DNA of 55,570 bases from an uncultured Massilia sp. (GCA_913778765.1 CAJYXO010000172.1:1-55570), one strand, 5' to 3'; shown: positions 17,371 through 27,046, counted from the stretch's first letter. Translations and numbers: made by a program. The notes: generated by a model not told the origin, from the sequence alone.

Positions 17371-18125
17371 TAATCCTTGGAACGCATCATTTGGCGGGCG
17401 ATGCCGCGCAGGATATTGACTTCTTCGGTTTCGAGCTGGGTGCGGGCGAAGAGGCGTTTCAGGCGCGGCATCAGTTTTTTCGGATTGTCGGCGTTCAGGA
17501 ATCCGATTGCGACCAGGGCTTCTTCCAAGTGCGCGTACATGCCTTCGATCTGGGCCAGGCTGGCCGCTTCGCCCTGGAAGCCGATGCCTTCCTGGGTCCG
17601 GTTCTCGCCTTCCGCCGCCAGCCGGCAGTCGTAGGCCAGTACCTGGGCCGCCTGCGACAGGTTCAGCGAGGAGTAGGCCGGATTCGCGGGGATGTTGATC
17701 AGCACATTGCACTGCTCGACGATGCCGTTCGGCAGGCCGACGCGCTCGTTGCCGAAGATGATGGCCGGGCGCAGGTCGGCAGCCGCGGCCGCATGCGCCG
17801 AGAACCGGCGCGGCGACCACACCGGCGGCGAGAACTCGCGCAGCCGCGCCGACACCGCCGCCGCGAAATTGCAGCCCTCCAGCGCCTCGGCGATGCTGCC
17901 GGCGATGCGCGCCCCTTCCAGCACGTCGGACGCGCCGCTGGCGAAGGCCACCGCTTCGGGGTCCGTCAGCGGCTCGGCGCAGCGCGGCGTCACCAGCACC
18001 AGGTCGGAAAATCCCATGGTCTTCATGGCGCGCGCGACCGAGCCGACATTGCCCGCGCGGCTGGTTTCCACTAACACAAAGCGTAGCCGTTTGAAAAGAG
18101 AGATGTCAGTTTCGGTCGGGTTCAT
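17370..18125 (-). CDS. trmJ: tRNA (cytidine/uridine-2'-O-)-methyltransferase TrmJ
   Basis: 251 residues, normal for TrmJ. SPOUT/SpoU motifs: motif 1 LVETSRAGNVGSVARAMKTMG, motif 2 IIFGNERVGLPN (GxExxGL), motif 3 IPANPAYSSLNLSQAAQVLAYD. It transfers methyl from S-adenosylmethionine to the 2'-O of position 32 in tRNA anticodon loops. ATG 18125 starts the conserved N-terminus; an upstream 35-residue extension of the frame has no resemblance to the family. It is divergent from suhB, as often seen in beta-proteobacteria. Confidence 0.93.
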   Translation of the reverse strand: MNPTETDISLFKRLRFVLVETSRAGNVGSVARAMKTMGFSDLVLVTPRCAEPLTDPEAVAFASGASDVLEGARIAGSIAEALEGCNFAAAVSARLREFSPPVWSPRRFSAHAAAAADLRPAIIFGNERVGLPNGIVEQCNVLINIPANPAYSSLNLSQAAQVLAYDCRLAAEGENRTQEGIGFQGEAASLAQIEGMYAHLEEALVAIGFLNADNPKKLMPRLKRLFARTQLETEEVNILRGIARQMMRSKD

Positions 18126-18309
18126 TGTAAAATAGCGCCATCGCGCGGTGACGAGCGGTTGAAATGCGGTCCGGGTCTCACGATCCGGCGGCGATTTTAA
18201 CGGTTTCGGCACCGCTTTGCTCTTTGTCATTCTCGTTCACCGATCGTTCACGGCGCGCTTTCATTCATGGTTGCGCGGTGGGCGTCAGCATTCATCAGGA
18301 AGCTCATCA

Positions 18310-19098
18310 ATGCACCCAATGCTCAACACGGCCATCAAGGCCGCCCGCCGCGCCGCCACGGTCATCAACCGCGCGTCCTTCGATCTCGACCGCATCACCA
18401 TCAGCGAGAAGAACCATAACGACTTCGTCACCGACATCGACCAGGCATCGGAGCAGGCGATCGTCGAGACCCTGCTGAAGGCCTACCCCGACCACGCCAT
18501 CCTCGGCGAAGAGTCCGGCGCATCGGGCAACCTGAACGACGAGAGCGAATACGTCTGGATCATCGATCCGATCGACGGCACCACCAACTTCATGCACGGC
18601 TACCCGAACTACTGCATCTCGATCGCGCTGCAGCAGCGCGGCGTGATCACCCAGGCCGTGGTCTACGACCCGGTCCGCAACGACCTGTTCACCGCCACCA
18701 AAGGCGCCGGCGCCTACCTGAACGAAAAGCGTATCCGTGTGCGCAATCCGGACCGCATCAACAAGGCCCTGATCGGTTCGGGCCACGGCGCCGACCCGCG
18801 CGCGCTGGCCGAATACCTGCGCATGTACGAAGTGGTGGCGGCGCGCTGCCACGGCGTGCGCTCGAGCGGCTCGGCGGCGCTGGAACTGGCCAACGTGGCC
18901 GCCGGCCGCGTCGACGGTTACTTCGAGAAGGGCCTGAAGATCTGGGACATCGCCGCGGGCTCGCTGCTGGTGACCGAAGCCGGCGGCATCGTCGGCGAAT
19001 TCAACGGCGAATCCGAGTACCTGAACAAGGGCGACATCATCGCCGCCGGCCCGAAGGTCTTCGCCGGCATGGTTGCCGTCCTGAAACCTTTCGCTTAA
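18310..19098 (+). CDS. suhB: Inositol-1-monophosphatase family protein SuhB
   Basis: 262 residues. Metal-binding motifs are complete: [14 protein letters not shown] (signature 1), and the C-terminal [17 protein letters not shown] (signature 2). AGGA is seven to ten bases before ATG 18310. Known SuhB has inositol-phosphatase activity and also joins Nus-factor antitermination complexes in rRNA transcription. The longer upstream frame is not conserved. Confidence 0.95.
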   Translation: MHPMLNTAIKAARRAATVINRASFDLDRITISEKNHNDFVTDIDQASEQAIVETLLKAYPDHAILGEESGASGNLNDESEYVWIIDPIDGTTNFMHGYPNYCISIALQQRGVITQAVVYDPVRNDLFTATKGAGAYLNEKRIRVRNPDRINKALIGSGHGADPRALAEYLRMYEVVAARCHGVRSSGSAALELANVAAGRVDGYFEKGLKIWDIAAGSLLVTEAGGIVGEFNGESEYLNKGDIIAAGPKVFAGMVAVLKPFA

Positions 19099-19207
19099 AT
19101 ACGCGGCTTGCATACGCGGCTTCGGCCTTTCGCGTAAAATACCGGCTCGCGGCGCTATATGGCGCCGCGTCCAACGCGTCCACTGGCGAGATCGCCGCGC
19201 TAAAAAT

Positions 19208-19236
19208 TTCCCTAGCGAAACATTTTTAACTATAAT
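19208..19236 (+). promoter_or_regulatory. Predicted sigma70 promoter of rhlE
   Basis: Perfect -10 TATAAT at 19231-19236 with a weak -35 TTCCCT at 19208-19213, spacing 17. It implies a leader of about 140 bases before the rhlE start. The same intergenic region (19099-19384) contains a GC hairpin CGCGGCGC/GCGCCGCG near 19149-19170. Confidence 0.5.
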
Positions 19237-19384
19237 GCCGTGTGGCGTTGACGTTCATGCGTCGACCCCGCGCCTCTCGGTGTGTGCCGGCTCCAGTACC
19301 GGCCGCCTCGTGTCGTGTAATCCGATCGGCTGGACTGGCGCCCTCGACAGCGATGGCGACGGGCCGATCCCTACAGAAAAAACC

Positions 19385-20785
19385 ATGTCCTTTACTACTC
19401 TCGGCCTGACCGATGCCATCGTCCGCGCCGTCACCGAAGCGGGCTACACCGCTCCGACCCCGATCCAGGCACAGGCCATCCCGGCCGTGCTGAACGGCGG
19501 CGACCTGCTGGCCGGCGCCCAGACCGGCACCGGCAAGACCGCCGGCTTCACCCTGCCCGTGCTGCACCGCCTGTCGACCGACAAGGTGGGCGCGGCCCTG
19601 CCGAACAAGACCGCCAAACGCGCCATCCGCGCGCTGGTGCTGGCGCCGACCCGCGAACTCGCGGCCCAGGTGGAAGAGAACATCCGCACCTACGCCAAGT
19701 ACACCAATTTGAACTCGGCCGTGATCTTCGGCGGCGTCGGCATCCACCCGCAAATCAAGCTGCTGGCGAATGGCGTCGACATCCTGGTCGCTACCCCGGG
19801 CCGACTGCTCGACCACGTCGGCCAGGGCACCATCAAGCTCGACAAGATCGAGATCCTGGTGCTGGACGAAGCCGACCGCATGCTCGACATGGGCTTCATC
19901 CACGACATCAAGAAGGTGCTGGCGGTGCTGCCGCCGAAGCGCCAGAACCTGCTGTTCTCGGCCACCTTCTCGGACGAGATCAAGGCCCTGGCCGACAAGC
20001 TGCTGAACAACCCGGCCTCGATCGAAGTCGCGCGCCGCAACTCGACCGTCGAAGTGATCGCCCAGACCATCCACCCGGTCGACCGCGACAAGAAGCACCC
20101 GATGCTGGCCCACCTGATCAAGACCAACGACTGGAAGCAGGTGCTGGTGTTCACCCGCACCAAGCACGGCGCGAATAAACTGGTCGAGCAGCTCGGCAAG
20201 GACGGCATCGGCGCGATGGCGATCCACGGCAACAAGAGCCAATCGGCGCGCACCAAGGCGCTGGCCGAGTTCAAGGACGGCAGCCTGACGGCGCTGGTCG
20301 CCACCGACATCGCCGCGCGCGGCATCGACATCGACCAGTTGCCGCACGTGGTCAACTACGACCTGCCGAACGTGCCGGAAGACTACGTGCACCGGATCGG
20401 CCGTACCGGCCGCGCCGGCGCCACCGGCGAAGCGGTGTCGCTGGTCTGCGTCGACGAGCACCAGATGCTGAAAGACATCGAAAAGCTCATCAAGCAGACC
20501 CTGCCGCGCCAGGTGATTGCAGGCTTCGAACCGGACCCGAACGCCAAGGCACAGCCGATCCAGCTGCGCAGCGGCGACCGCGGCCACCAGAACCGTGGTG
20601 GCGGTCGTCCGGGCGGTGGCCGTCCGGGTGGCGGCGGCAAGCCGCGCGTCGCCGGCGCCTCGCCTGCGCCGAGCGGCCAGCGCAACGGCGGCGGCCGCGG
20701 CAACGGCGGCGGCGGCAATGGCGGCCGCGGTGGCCAGAACCGTGGCCCGCGTCCGGCATCGGCACGCAGCGGCGGCGATCGCTGA
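19385..20785 (+). CDS. rhlE: DEAD-box ATP-dependent RNA helicase RhlE
   Basis: 466 residues. Q motif near residue 1-28 (TPIQ), Walker A AQTGTGKT (45-52), PTRELA, DEAD within [16 protein letters not shown], and HRIGRTGR. After about residue 375 the C-terminal tail is low-complexity, Gly- and Arg-rich ([11 protein letters not shown]), typical of RhlE and used for RNA contact and, in cold, ribosome assembly or mRNA decay. ATG 19385 matches the family N-terminus; the 50-residue upstream extension does not. A strong terminator follows. Confidence 0.94.
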   Translation: MSFTTLGLTDAIVRAVTEAGYTAPTPIQAQAIPAVLNGGDLLAGAQTGTGKTAGFTLPVLHRLSTDKVGAALPNKTAKRAIRALVLAPTRELAAQVEENIRTYAKYTNLNSAVIFGGVGIHPQIKLLANGVDILVATPGRLLDHVGQGTIKLDKIEILVLDEADRMLDMGFIHDIKKVLAVLPPKRQNLLFSATFSDEIKALADKLLNNPASIEVARRNSTVEVIAQTIHPVDRDKKHPMLAHLIKTNDWKQVLVFTRTKHGANKLVEQLGKDGIGAMAIHGNKSQSARTKALAEFKDGSLTALVATDIAARGIDIDQLPHVVNYDLPNVPEDYVHRIGRTGRAGATGEAVSLVCVDEHQMLKDIEKLIKQTLPRQVIAGFEPDPNAKAQPIQLRSGDRGHQNRGGGRPGGGRPGGGGKPRVAGASPAPSGQRNGGGRGNGGGGNGGRGGQNRGPRPASARSGGDR

Positions 20786-20809
20786 TCGCTTCGATCCGCA
20801 CTGAATAGA

Positions 20810-20848
20810 AGCCGCGCCACCACCCAAGGGTGGCGCGGCTTTTTTTGT
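20810..20848 (+). terminator. Rho-independent terminator of rhlE
   Basis: Twelve-base stem AGCCGCGCCACC / GGTGGCGCGGCT (20810-20821 and 20829-20840), 7-base loop, then a run of T residues. Confidence 0.93.
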
Positions 20849-20856
20849 TGTCCATC

Positions 20857-20930
20857 AAACCGGGGTCAGACTCCGATTTTTGGAAATGTCCTGTGGGCTA
20901 TTTCCAAAATTTGGAGTCTGACCCCGGTTT
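20857..20930. repeat. Dispersed inverted repeat (CCGGGGTCAGACTCCG family), full copy
   Basis: Two 31-base arms (20857-20887 and 20900-20930) pair at 29 of 31 positions around a 12-base loop. Each arm begins AAACCGGGGTCAGACTCC and ends TTTTGGAAAT. A further partial end, GACCCCGGTTTGATTTTT, follows directly. It lies between the rhlE terminator and the MarR promoter. It resembles REP/MITE-like elements. Confidence 0.85.
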
Positions 20931-20973
20931 GACCCCGGTTTGATTTTTGTCGTCATCTTTGAAAGTTGAGCAC

Positions 20974-21027
20974 TCAAGTACTTGCCAAGTGTCGAAAAAC
21001 AGCAGATACTTGATCGATCAAGTACTT
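20974..21027. promoter_or_regulatory. Predicted MarR operator region
   Basis: Perfect 18-bp palindrome TACTTGATCGATCAAGTA at 21007-21024, and a perfect 10-bp palindrome CAAGTACTTG at 20975-20984. TCAAGTACTT occurs twice as a direct repeat (20974-20983 and 21018-21027). They lie just upstream of the MarR gene, the usual position for autoregulation. Confidence 0.7.
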
Positions 21028-21048
21028 TTCAATGATTAGGAGATCGTC

Positions 21049-21483
21049 ATGGAAGACACGCTCACCACCGAATTCTGCCTGCGCATGGGCCGCGCCTGGG
21101 CCGCCCTTTCGCGCCGCCTGGACAGCGCCCTCGGCGGCCATCACGGCATCAGCTTTGCCGACTACCAGTTGCTGCTGCACCTGCAGCGCGCGCCCGGCGG
21201 CCGCCTGCGCCGCGTCGACCTGGCCGAGAAGCTGGGCCTGACCGCGTCCGGCGTGACCCGCTCGCTGCTGCCGCTGGAAAAGATCGGCCTGGTCGACCGC
21301 CAGAGCGATCCGCGCGACGCCCGCGTCGGCTACGCCATCATCACCGCCACCGGCAGCGAGCTGGTAACGAATGCGACGACGGTGGTCGACAACGTCAGCC
21401 GCGCCATGCTGGGGGCGCCCGCGCGCGCGCAGATCGAAGCGACGTCGGCGCTGCTGGCGCAACTGGCGGGGACCGGCCAATGA
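21049..21483 (+). CDS. MarR family transcriptional regulator
   Basis: 144 residues with a winged helix-turn-helix: LRRVDLAEKLGLTASGVTRSLLPLEKIGLVDRQSDPRDARVGYAIIT, in which DPRDAR is the wing. AGGAG is upstream of ATG 21049. The stop overlaps the MFS start (ATGA), so the regulator probably controls its own efflux partner through the palindromes before the gene. No conserved redox Cys is seen apart from C10. Confidence 0.9.
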   Translation: MEDTLTTEFCLRMGRAWAALSRRLDSALGGHHGISFADYQLLLHLQRAPGGRLRRVDLAEKLGLTASGVTRSLLPLEKIGLVDRQSDPRDARVGYAIITATGSELVTNATTVVDNVSRAMLGAPARAQIEATSALLAQLAGTGQ

Positions 21484-22799
21484 CGCCGCCCGCCCAGCCG
21501 ACCCCGCGCGGCGTGCTGCTGCGCGACCCGAACTTCAGCTGGCTGATGGGCGGCAACGTGGTGTCCGCCCTCGGCGACCAGTTCACCATGATCGCCCTGC
21601 CCTGGCTGGTGCTGCAGCTGACCGGCGACCCGCTCGCGCTCGGCATGATGGTGGCCCTGCTGGGCCTGCCGCGCGCAGTATTGATCCTGTTCGGCGGCGC
21701 CCTGGTCGACCGCTATTCGCCCAAGAGCATCCTGATGTTGACCAAGCACGCCAACACCGTGCTGCTGGGCCTGCTAGCGGCGCTGGTGCTGAGCGGCTTT
21801 GCCACCCTGCCGTCGGTGATGGGCCTGGCCATCTTTCTCAGCCTGGCTTCGGCCTTCAGCATCCCGGCCGGCACCTCGATGCTGCCGCAGGCCGTCCGGC
21901 GCGAGCAACTGGGCTCCGCCAACGCGATGATGATGGCGGTGCGCCAGGTGACGATGCTGGCCGGGCCGCTGCTGGCCGGCCTGCTGTTCGCGCTGGCCGG
22001 CGACGGCAGCGCCAACGGCGCCCAAGGTGGCGGCGCCGATGGCATGCGCGGCCTCGGCCTGGCCTTCGCCTTCGATGCCTTCAGTTTTGCACTGTCCGCC
22101 TGGACCCTGGCGAAAGTGAAACCGCTGCCTGCCGCTGCGCCGGCCAAGGCCGCGGAACCCGTGCTGCGTTCGGTCGGCGCCGGCCTGGCCGCGCTGTGGC
22201 GCGACACCGGCCTGCGCACCGCCGTGCTGTATTGGGGCCTGTGCTCCTGCGTGACCGGCGGCATCATGCAGGTCGCCATGCCGCTGCTGGCCAGCGAGCG
22301 TCTGCACGGCGCGGCCGCCCTCGGCCTGCTGATGGGGGCGCACGGCGCCGGCGCGCTGGGCGGGATGGCGCTCTCCGGCATCGCCGGCCGGCGCCGTCTG
22401 GGCAGCTTCGGCTTGACCTTGCTGCTGGTGGACGGGGTCGCCGGCCTGCTGCTGATGGCGCTCGGACTCGTCGACAGCACCTGGCAAGGCATGCTGCTGC
22501 TCGCGGTGCTGGGCGTGCTCAGCGGCTATTTACAGGTGGCCGTGTTCACCTGGATCCAGCAACAGGTGGCGCCACACATGCTGGGACGCATGATGGCGAT
22601 CTTCATGTTCGTCTTCATGGGCCTGGCGCCGCTGGCGGCAGCCGCCGCCGGCTGGCTGGCCAGCCTGGTCAACCTGTCGACGCTGTTCATCGGCGCCGGC
22701 CTGTTCCTCAGCGTGGCGGCCCTGTTCGCCTGGCTGTTCACACCCATGGCCAGGCTGTCGGACGCCGCGCAAGCATCGGCACCGGCTGTTAAAATTTAG
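21480..22799 (+). CDS. MFS transporter
   Basis: 439 residues with about twelve hydrophobic segments; an MFS motif A-like GGALVDRYSPKSILM follows TM2. It resembles exporters of the EntS / MFS_3 type. The start overlaps the MarR stop by four bases. Likely drug or metabolite efflux under MarR control. Substrate unknown. Confidence 0.88.
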   Translation: MTPPAQPTPRGVLLRDPNFSWLMGGNVVSALGDQFTMIALPWLVLQLTGDPLALGMMVALLGLPRAVLILFGGALVDRYSPKSILMLTKHANTVLLGLLAALVLSGFATLPSVMGLAIFLSLASAFSIPAGTSMLPQAVRREQLGSANAMMMAVRQVTMLAGPLLAGLLFALAGDGSANGAQGGGADGMRGLGLAFAFDAFSFALSAWTLAKVKPLPAAAPAKAAEPVLRSVGAGLAALWRDTGLRTAVLYWGLCSCVTGGIMQVAMPLLASERLHGAAALGLLMGAHGAGALGGMALSGIAGRRRLGSFGLTLLLVDGVAGLLLMALGLVDSTWQGMLLLAVLGVLSGYLQVAVFTWIQQQVAPHMLGRMMAIFMFVFMGLAPLAAAAAGWLASLVNLSTLFIGAGLFLSVAALFAWLFTPMARLSDAAQASAPAVKI

Positions 22800-22801
22800 G
22801 C

Positions 22802-23581
22802 ATGCCTAAATTTGCCGCCAACCTGAGTCTGATGTTCAACGAACTCGGCTTCCTCGAACGCTTTGCCGCCGCCCGCGCGGCCGGCTTCGAGGCAGTCGAA
22901 TTCCTGTTTCCCTACGCCTTCGAACCGGAGCAGATCCTGGGCCGCCTGCGGCGCTACGATCTGCAACTGGTGCTGCACAATTTCCCGCCCGGCGACTGGG
23001 CGGCCGGCGACCGCGGTTTCGCCTGCGACCCGCGGCGCATCGACGAATTCCAGGAAAGCGTCGAGCTGGGCGTCGAGTACGCGCTCGAGCTCGGCACGCC
23101 GCGGCTGCACTGCCTGGCCGGCAAGTTGCCGCCCAACGTCGCGCCCGAGCGCGCCCACGCGACCTTCGTCGCCAACCTGCGCTTCGCCGCCAAGGCCTGC
23201 GCCAGGCACGGCATCGAAGTCCTGATCGAGCCGATCAACGACCGTGACATCCCCGGCTATTTCCTGACGCACAGCAGCCAGGCCGCCGCCATCATCGCCG
23301 AATGCGGCGCGCCGAACCTGTTCCTGCAATACGACCTTTATCACATGCAGCGCATGGAAGGCGATCTCGCCCATACCCTGCGTGAGCGCCTGCCCATCAT
23401 CCGCCACATCCAGGTCGCCGACGTCCCTGGCCGGCACGAACCGGGCACCGGCGAGATCAATTTCCCCTTCCTGTTCGGCGTCCTCGACGAACTGGGCTAC
23501 GACGGCTGGATCGGCTGCGAATACGTCCCGCAGGGCGATACCGCACCCGGCCTCGGCTGGCGCGACGCTTTTATCCGTTGA
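22802..23581 (+). CDS. hyi: Hydroxypyruvate isomerase family TIM-barrel protein
   Basis: 259 residues, normal for Hyi/OtnI. N-terminus PKFAANLSLMFNELGFLERFAAARAAGF and the metal-binding EPIN, QYDLYHMQRMEGD, HIQVADVPGRHEPGTGEIN and GCEYVP segments match the family. It interconverts hydroxypyruvate and tartronate semialdehyde, or isomerises a 2-oxo-tetronate. It starts two bases after the MFS stop, so it is co-transcribed with MarR-MFS, an unusual partner that may hint at a sugar-acid-related substrate. Confidence 0.88.
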   Translation: MPKFAANLSLMFNELGFLERFAAARAAGFEAVEFLFPYAFEPEQILGRLRRYDLQLVLHNFPPGDWAAGDRGFACDPRRIDEFQESVELGVEYALELGTPRLHCLAGKLPPNVAPERAHATFVANLRFAAKACARHGIEVLIEPINDRDIPGYFLTHSSQAAAIIAECGAPNLFLQYDLYHMQRMEGDLAHTLRERLPIIRHIQVADVPGRHEPGTGEINFPFLFGVLDELGYDGWIGCEYVPQGDTAPGLGWRDAFIR

Positions 23582-23666
23582 CTTGATCGCAGGCAAGGTA
23601 GCCTCTGTGCAACTTTGAAAGAATGGGACTTTTCGGGCCCGGCCTTTTGCCGGCTAGAAAGGAACC

Positions 23667-24542
23667 ATGGATATCCGACCGCCGCGTTGCTACCGCACCC
23701 TGCTAGGCCTCCTGTTCGGCCCGCTGCTAGCCTTGCTGCTGAGCAGCTGCGCCGCTCCGGGCGGTCCGGTCAGCCTGGCCGAGGTCAGGCAGTTCGCCGA
23801 CGCCTCGGCCCGGCTCGGCGGCTATGCCGAGCTGTCGAAGCGCTACCGCGACACCTACGAGCGCGAGCAGCCTTACCTGTCGCCGGCCGCCGACCGTATC
23901 GCCCGCGAGAACGACGCGCGTCGCAAGGCCGTCTATGACGACTTCATCAGTATCCAGAAGAGCCTGGTCCTCTACATGCAGACCCTCAGCGTGCTGGCCG
24001 GCGAGGCCCGCTATGACCTGTCGACCCAGCTCGACGACCTCGGCAATGGCCTGAAGGCGAACGCCGAGTCCGGCCTGCAGCAGCGCCAGGTCGCCGCCTA
24101 CACCGGGCTGACGCGGCTGCTGACCCGTGTCATCGCATCCAACTACCAGAACCGCAGCGTCGAGACCATGGTCCGCGACGGCGACGCCGACGTGCAGATC
24201 CTGCTGGAAGCGATGATCAACCTGACCCGCCTGTACGCCAAGACCAACGAGAACGAGAAGAAGACCATCCTCGGCATCTTCGACGTCGAAATCCCGTTCT
24301 CGACCAGGAACTCGGACCGCATGCTGGTGACCCTGGCCAAGGTCCACTACCTGAGCAAGTCGACCGAATACAAGCTGCTCGACAAGCGCTACGAACTGGC
24401 CCTGCAGGGCCTGACCAAGGTCGCGCTCGGCCACCAGCGGATGCGCGAGAACCTGCACAACCTGCAGGCGCCGGAAGTGCGCACGCTGCTGGCCGCGTAT
24501 GGCCGTGACCTGGTCGCCCTGCGCGACGCGATGGCTGAATAA
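23667..24542 (+). CDS. Hypothetical lipoprotein
   Basis: 291 residues. Hydrophobic signal with lipobox LSSC at C28. The mature part is predicted mostly helical with few distinctive motifs (DDFISIQKSLVLYMQTLSVLAGEARYDL). I do not recognise a named family. The next gene follows at 19 bp, so both may be an operon for an envelope-associated function. Confidence 0.75.
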   Translation: MDIRPPRCYRTLLGLLFGPLLALLLSSCAAPGGPVSLAEVRQFADASARLGGYAELSKRYRDTYEREQPYLSPAADRIARENDARRKAVYDDFISIQKSLVLYMQTLSVLAGEARYDLSTQLDDLGNGLKANAESGLQQRQVAAYTGLTRLLTRVIASNYQNRSVETMVRDGDADVQILLEAMINLTRLYAKTNENEKKTILGIFDVEIPFSTRNSDRMLVTLAKVHYLSKSTEYKLLDKRYELALQGLTKVALGHQRMRENLHNLQAPEVRTLLAAYGRDLVALRDAMAE

Positions 24543-24561
24543 GAACGCTCAAGGAGAAAGC

Positions 24562-25098
24562 ATGGCAAACGACAAACCCGCGGCGCAGCCGGCCGCGCCG
24601 AAGACTGCTGCCGCCCCGGCGGCGCCGAAAGCACCGGCGCCGGCGGCGGCGCTGTCCACCGCGAAGCAGGTCGAGGAACTGGCCGACAGGCTGTCCGTCT
24701 GCGCCGACAGCATCCACGAACGGGTGATGCGCGACATCCGCCGCAGCCAGGAGCAGCACCATGGCGAGGTGCCGGAATCCGAGCAGTCGGTGGCGCGCGC
24801 CCTGCTCGATGCGGAAATCGAACTGCGCCAGCGCGCCAACCGCCTGTACGCCGACGCCGCCGCCTGCATCGTCAGCTCGCTCGGCCAGTCGCAGCAGCAT
24901 CTGGTCGCGCTGACCGCCGACGCCGCAAAAAAAATCCAGAACATCACCCGCATCGGCGACGGCATCACCCTGGTCGCCCGCCTGCTGGGCCTGGCGGCCG
25001 CGGCGGCCACCGGCCAGGTGCTGCCGATCCTGGCCGCGGTCGACGGGCTCAAGACCCAGCTCGACGTGGTGGCCGCGCACACGGCGCCGCCGGCCTGA
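24562..25098 (+). CDS. Hypothetical Ala/Pro-rich protein
   Basis: 178 residues. AAGGAGA upstream of ATG 24562 fixes the start. Residues 5-32 are an Ala/Pro/Lys low-complexity stretch; the rest is helical, with a hydrophobic segment near 135-160 that could be membrane-associated. No signal peptide. Function unknown; paired with the preceding lipoprotein. Confidence 0.7.
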   Translation: MANDKPAAQPAAPKTAAAPAAPKAPAPAAALSTAKQVEELADRLSVCADSIHERVMRDIRRSQEQHHGEVPESEQSVARALLDAEIELRQRANRLYADAAACIVSSLGQSQQHLVALTADAAKKIQNITRIGDGITLVARLLGLAAAAATGQVLPILAAVDGLKTQLDVVAAHTAPPA

Positions 25099-25179
25099 TT
25101 TTCGCAGGCCGTAGTCAGCTCCCCGCAGGCGCGCTACACTGGACCTTCGCGGCCCAGAACCAGTTCGGGGAGACAATCG

Positions 25180-25566
25180 ATGAGCGCCAGTCCAACCGTC
25201 CAGCCCGGTGCAACGCCGGACCTCGACCAGCTCGCCCTCCTGAAGTCGATGCTGGAACAGCGCCTGCAGGCGCTGGAAAGCATGGAGGCGCCGCCCTCGC
25301 CGGATGCCGGCCTGCCCGTTCCCGAAGTAGAAAGTTCGCCGCTCGACCGCGCCACCGTGCGCCTGCTGAACGACCTCAGCCGCGAAGCCGCCGGCCACCA
25401 CGCCGCCGAAATGCAGGTGCTGCGCCATGCGCTGGCCAAGTTCGAGGATGGCAGCTACGGCCTGTGCGAAAGCTGCGGCCAGCCGATCGGCATTTCGCGC
25501 CTGCTGGCCCGTCCGGAGGCGCGGCTCTGCATCGCTTGCCAGACGCGCGCCGAGCGCAAGTCCTGA
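25180..25566 (+). CDS. TraR/DksA family zinc-finger protein
   Basis: 128 residues. An N-terminal helical region (about 12-90) leads to a C4 zinc finger: C96-x2-C99 ... C117-x2-C120, with GLCESCGQPI and LCIACQ. The DksA-type acidic coiled-coil tip (DxxDxA) is not obvious, so it may be a short paralogue rather than true DksA. GGGGAGA precedes ATG 25180. Confidence 0.85.
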   Translation: MSASPTVQPGATPDLDQLALLKSMLEQRLQALESMEAPPSPDAGLPVPEVESSPLDRATVRLLNDLSREAAGHHAAEMQVLRHALAKFEDGSYGLCESCGQPIGISRLLARPEARLCIACQTRAERKS

Positions 25567-25572
25567 ATTTAA

Positions 25573-26331
25573 TCAGGCCATGTGCTGGCCACCATTGATG
25601 GCCAGGTTGGTGCCGGTCACGAAACCGGCTTCCTCGGACACCAGGTAGGCGATCAGGGCGGCCACCTCATCGGGTTCGCCCAGGCGGCCCATCGGAATCT
25701 GCGGCAGGATCTTGCCGTTCATGATCTCGGCCGGCACCGCCTCGACCATTTTCGTGCGCAGGTAGCCGGGCGAGACGGTGTTGACGGTGACGCCGTGGCG
25801 CGCCATTTCCAGCGCCAGCGCCTTGGTGAAGCCGTGCATGCCGGCCTTGGCGGCGGCATAGTTGCACTGGCCGAAGGCGCCCTGCTGGGCGTTGACCGAG
25901 GAGATGTTGACGATCCGGCCCCAGCGCTGCGCCGTCATCGGCTCGATCGCCTGCTTGCTCAGGTTGAACACGCTGTCGAGGTCGGCGCGCAGGACAGCCT
26001 GCCAGTCGGCCAGGTCCATCTTGCGCAGGCTGCGGTCGCGGGTGATGCCGGCATTGTTGACGAGCACGTCCAGGCGCCCCATCTCCGCCAGCAGCTTTTC
26101 CATCATCCATTCGCAGTCGCCGTAATCGGTGACGTCGACCTTGTAGGCCTTGAAGCGGTAGCCATCGTCGCGCTGGGCGGCCAGCCAGGCTTCCGGCGTA
26201 AGGTTGCCCGGCGAATAGGTGGCCGCCACATGGAAGCCTTCGTCGTGCAGGCGCCGGCAGATCGCCGTGCCCAGTCCACCCATTCCGCCCGTCACCAAGG
26301 CCACCTTTTTCTGCGCTTTGTCCAAGTTCAT
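25573..26331 (-). CDS. phbB: Acetoacetyl-CoA reductase (PHB synthesis)
   Basis: 252 residues, NADPH-dependent short-chain dehydrogenase. Cofactor motif TGGMGGLG, NNAG, catalytic Ser in ISSVN, Tyr-x3-Lys in YAAAK, and the PhbB-type C-terminus AINGGQHM. It reduces acetoacetyl-CoA to (R)-3-hydroxybutyryl-CoA for polyhydroxybutyrate. ATG 26331 has AGGACG upstream; a 15-residue longer form from 26376 is possible. No phaA or phaC next to it. Confidence 0.92.
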   Translation of the reverse strand: MNLDKAQKKVALVTGGMGGLGTAICRRLHDEGFHVAATYSPGNLTPEAWLAAQRDDGYRFKAYKVDVTDYGDCEWMMEKLLAEMGRLDVLVNNAGITRDRSLRKMDLADWQAVLRADLDSVFNLSKQAIEPMTAQRWGRIVNISSVNAQQGAFGQCNYAAAKAGMHGFTKALALEMARHGVTVNTVSPGYLRTKMVEAVPAEIMNGKILPQIPMGRLGEPDEVAALIAYLVSEEAGFVTGTNLAINGGQHMA

Positions 26332-26459
26332 GGCTATCGTCCTGTTGTCGGTAAAGCCGCGCCGGATGCGCGGCATGAACTACCGAGTCTAGAAGCGCCA
26401 TGGGTCCCAGCTTTGACAAAGCGCAAACCCCTTCAGCCCTCAGCCCGCTTGCGGAATGC

Positions 26460-27014
26460 TCAGCGGATGATGTCGGGGGTGCTGCCCGGATCGAAATCGG
26501 CCCAGTCGCCAGCAACGATATTACCGCGCGCGCGCTCGATCTGGGTGGCGCCGAGGCCACGCAACAGGTCGACCGCCTGCGCCTCCATGCCGGGATCGTC
26601 GAAGGCCACCGCGACCAGCATGCCGGCGTGGCGGTTCTCGACCGGTGCGCGGCCGCCCTCTTCCTTCTCGCCGGCTTCCTTCATCTTGGTGAAGCTGAAC
26701 AGCGAGCCGACGTGGGCGCCGACCAGGCCGCCGACGATCGGCCCCAGCGGCCCGGTCACCGGCGCCGTCGCCGCGCCCGCCACCGCGCCGACGGCGGCGC
26801 CCGCGGTCGCCCCCTGGGCCACGCCTTCCGGCGTCTCCTTGGCGCCCGGCGACTGGATGTGGTCGCCGCCGATCGGGGTCTGGTCGTGCTGGCCCGGCTG
26901 GCTCAGGTAGAAGCCGCTGATGCGCTCGTTCGCGAAGCCGGCGTCGAGCAGCGCGCGGCGCGCCCGCTCGACCTCTTCCTGCAGCTGGAAATGCCCTGCA
27001 ATGATCATGGACAT
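26460..27014 (-). CDS. Glycine-zipper general stress-type protein
   Basis: 184 residues. N-terminal region MIIAGHFQLQEEVERARRALLDAGFANERISGFYL is an alpha/beta module like general-stress proteins that bear a Gly-rich core; residues about 75-105 form a Gly/Ala zipper (GAAVGAVAGAATAPVTGPLGPIVGGLVGAHVG). AGGAGG seven bases before ATG 27014 decides the start over a TTG six bases upstream. Its promoter carries one of the GTNCG-N4-CGNAC dyads. Confidence 0.78.
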   Translation of the reverse strand: MSMIIAGHFQLQEEVERARRALLDAGFANERISGFYLSQPGQHDQTPIGGDHIQSPGAKETPEGVAQGATAGAAVGAVAGAATAPVTGPLGPIVGGLVGAHVGSLFSFTKMKEAGEKEEGGRAPVENRHAGMLVAVAFDDPGMEAQAVDLLRGLGATQIERARGNIVAGDWADFDPGSTPDIIR

Positions 27015-27046
27015 GTGCAATCCTCCTGGATTCGTCAGTACTGCCG

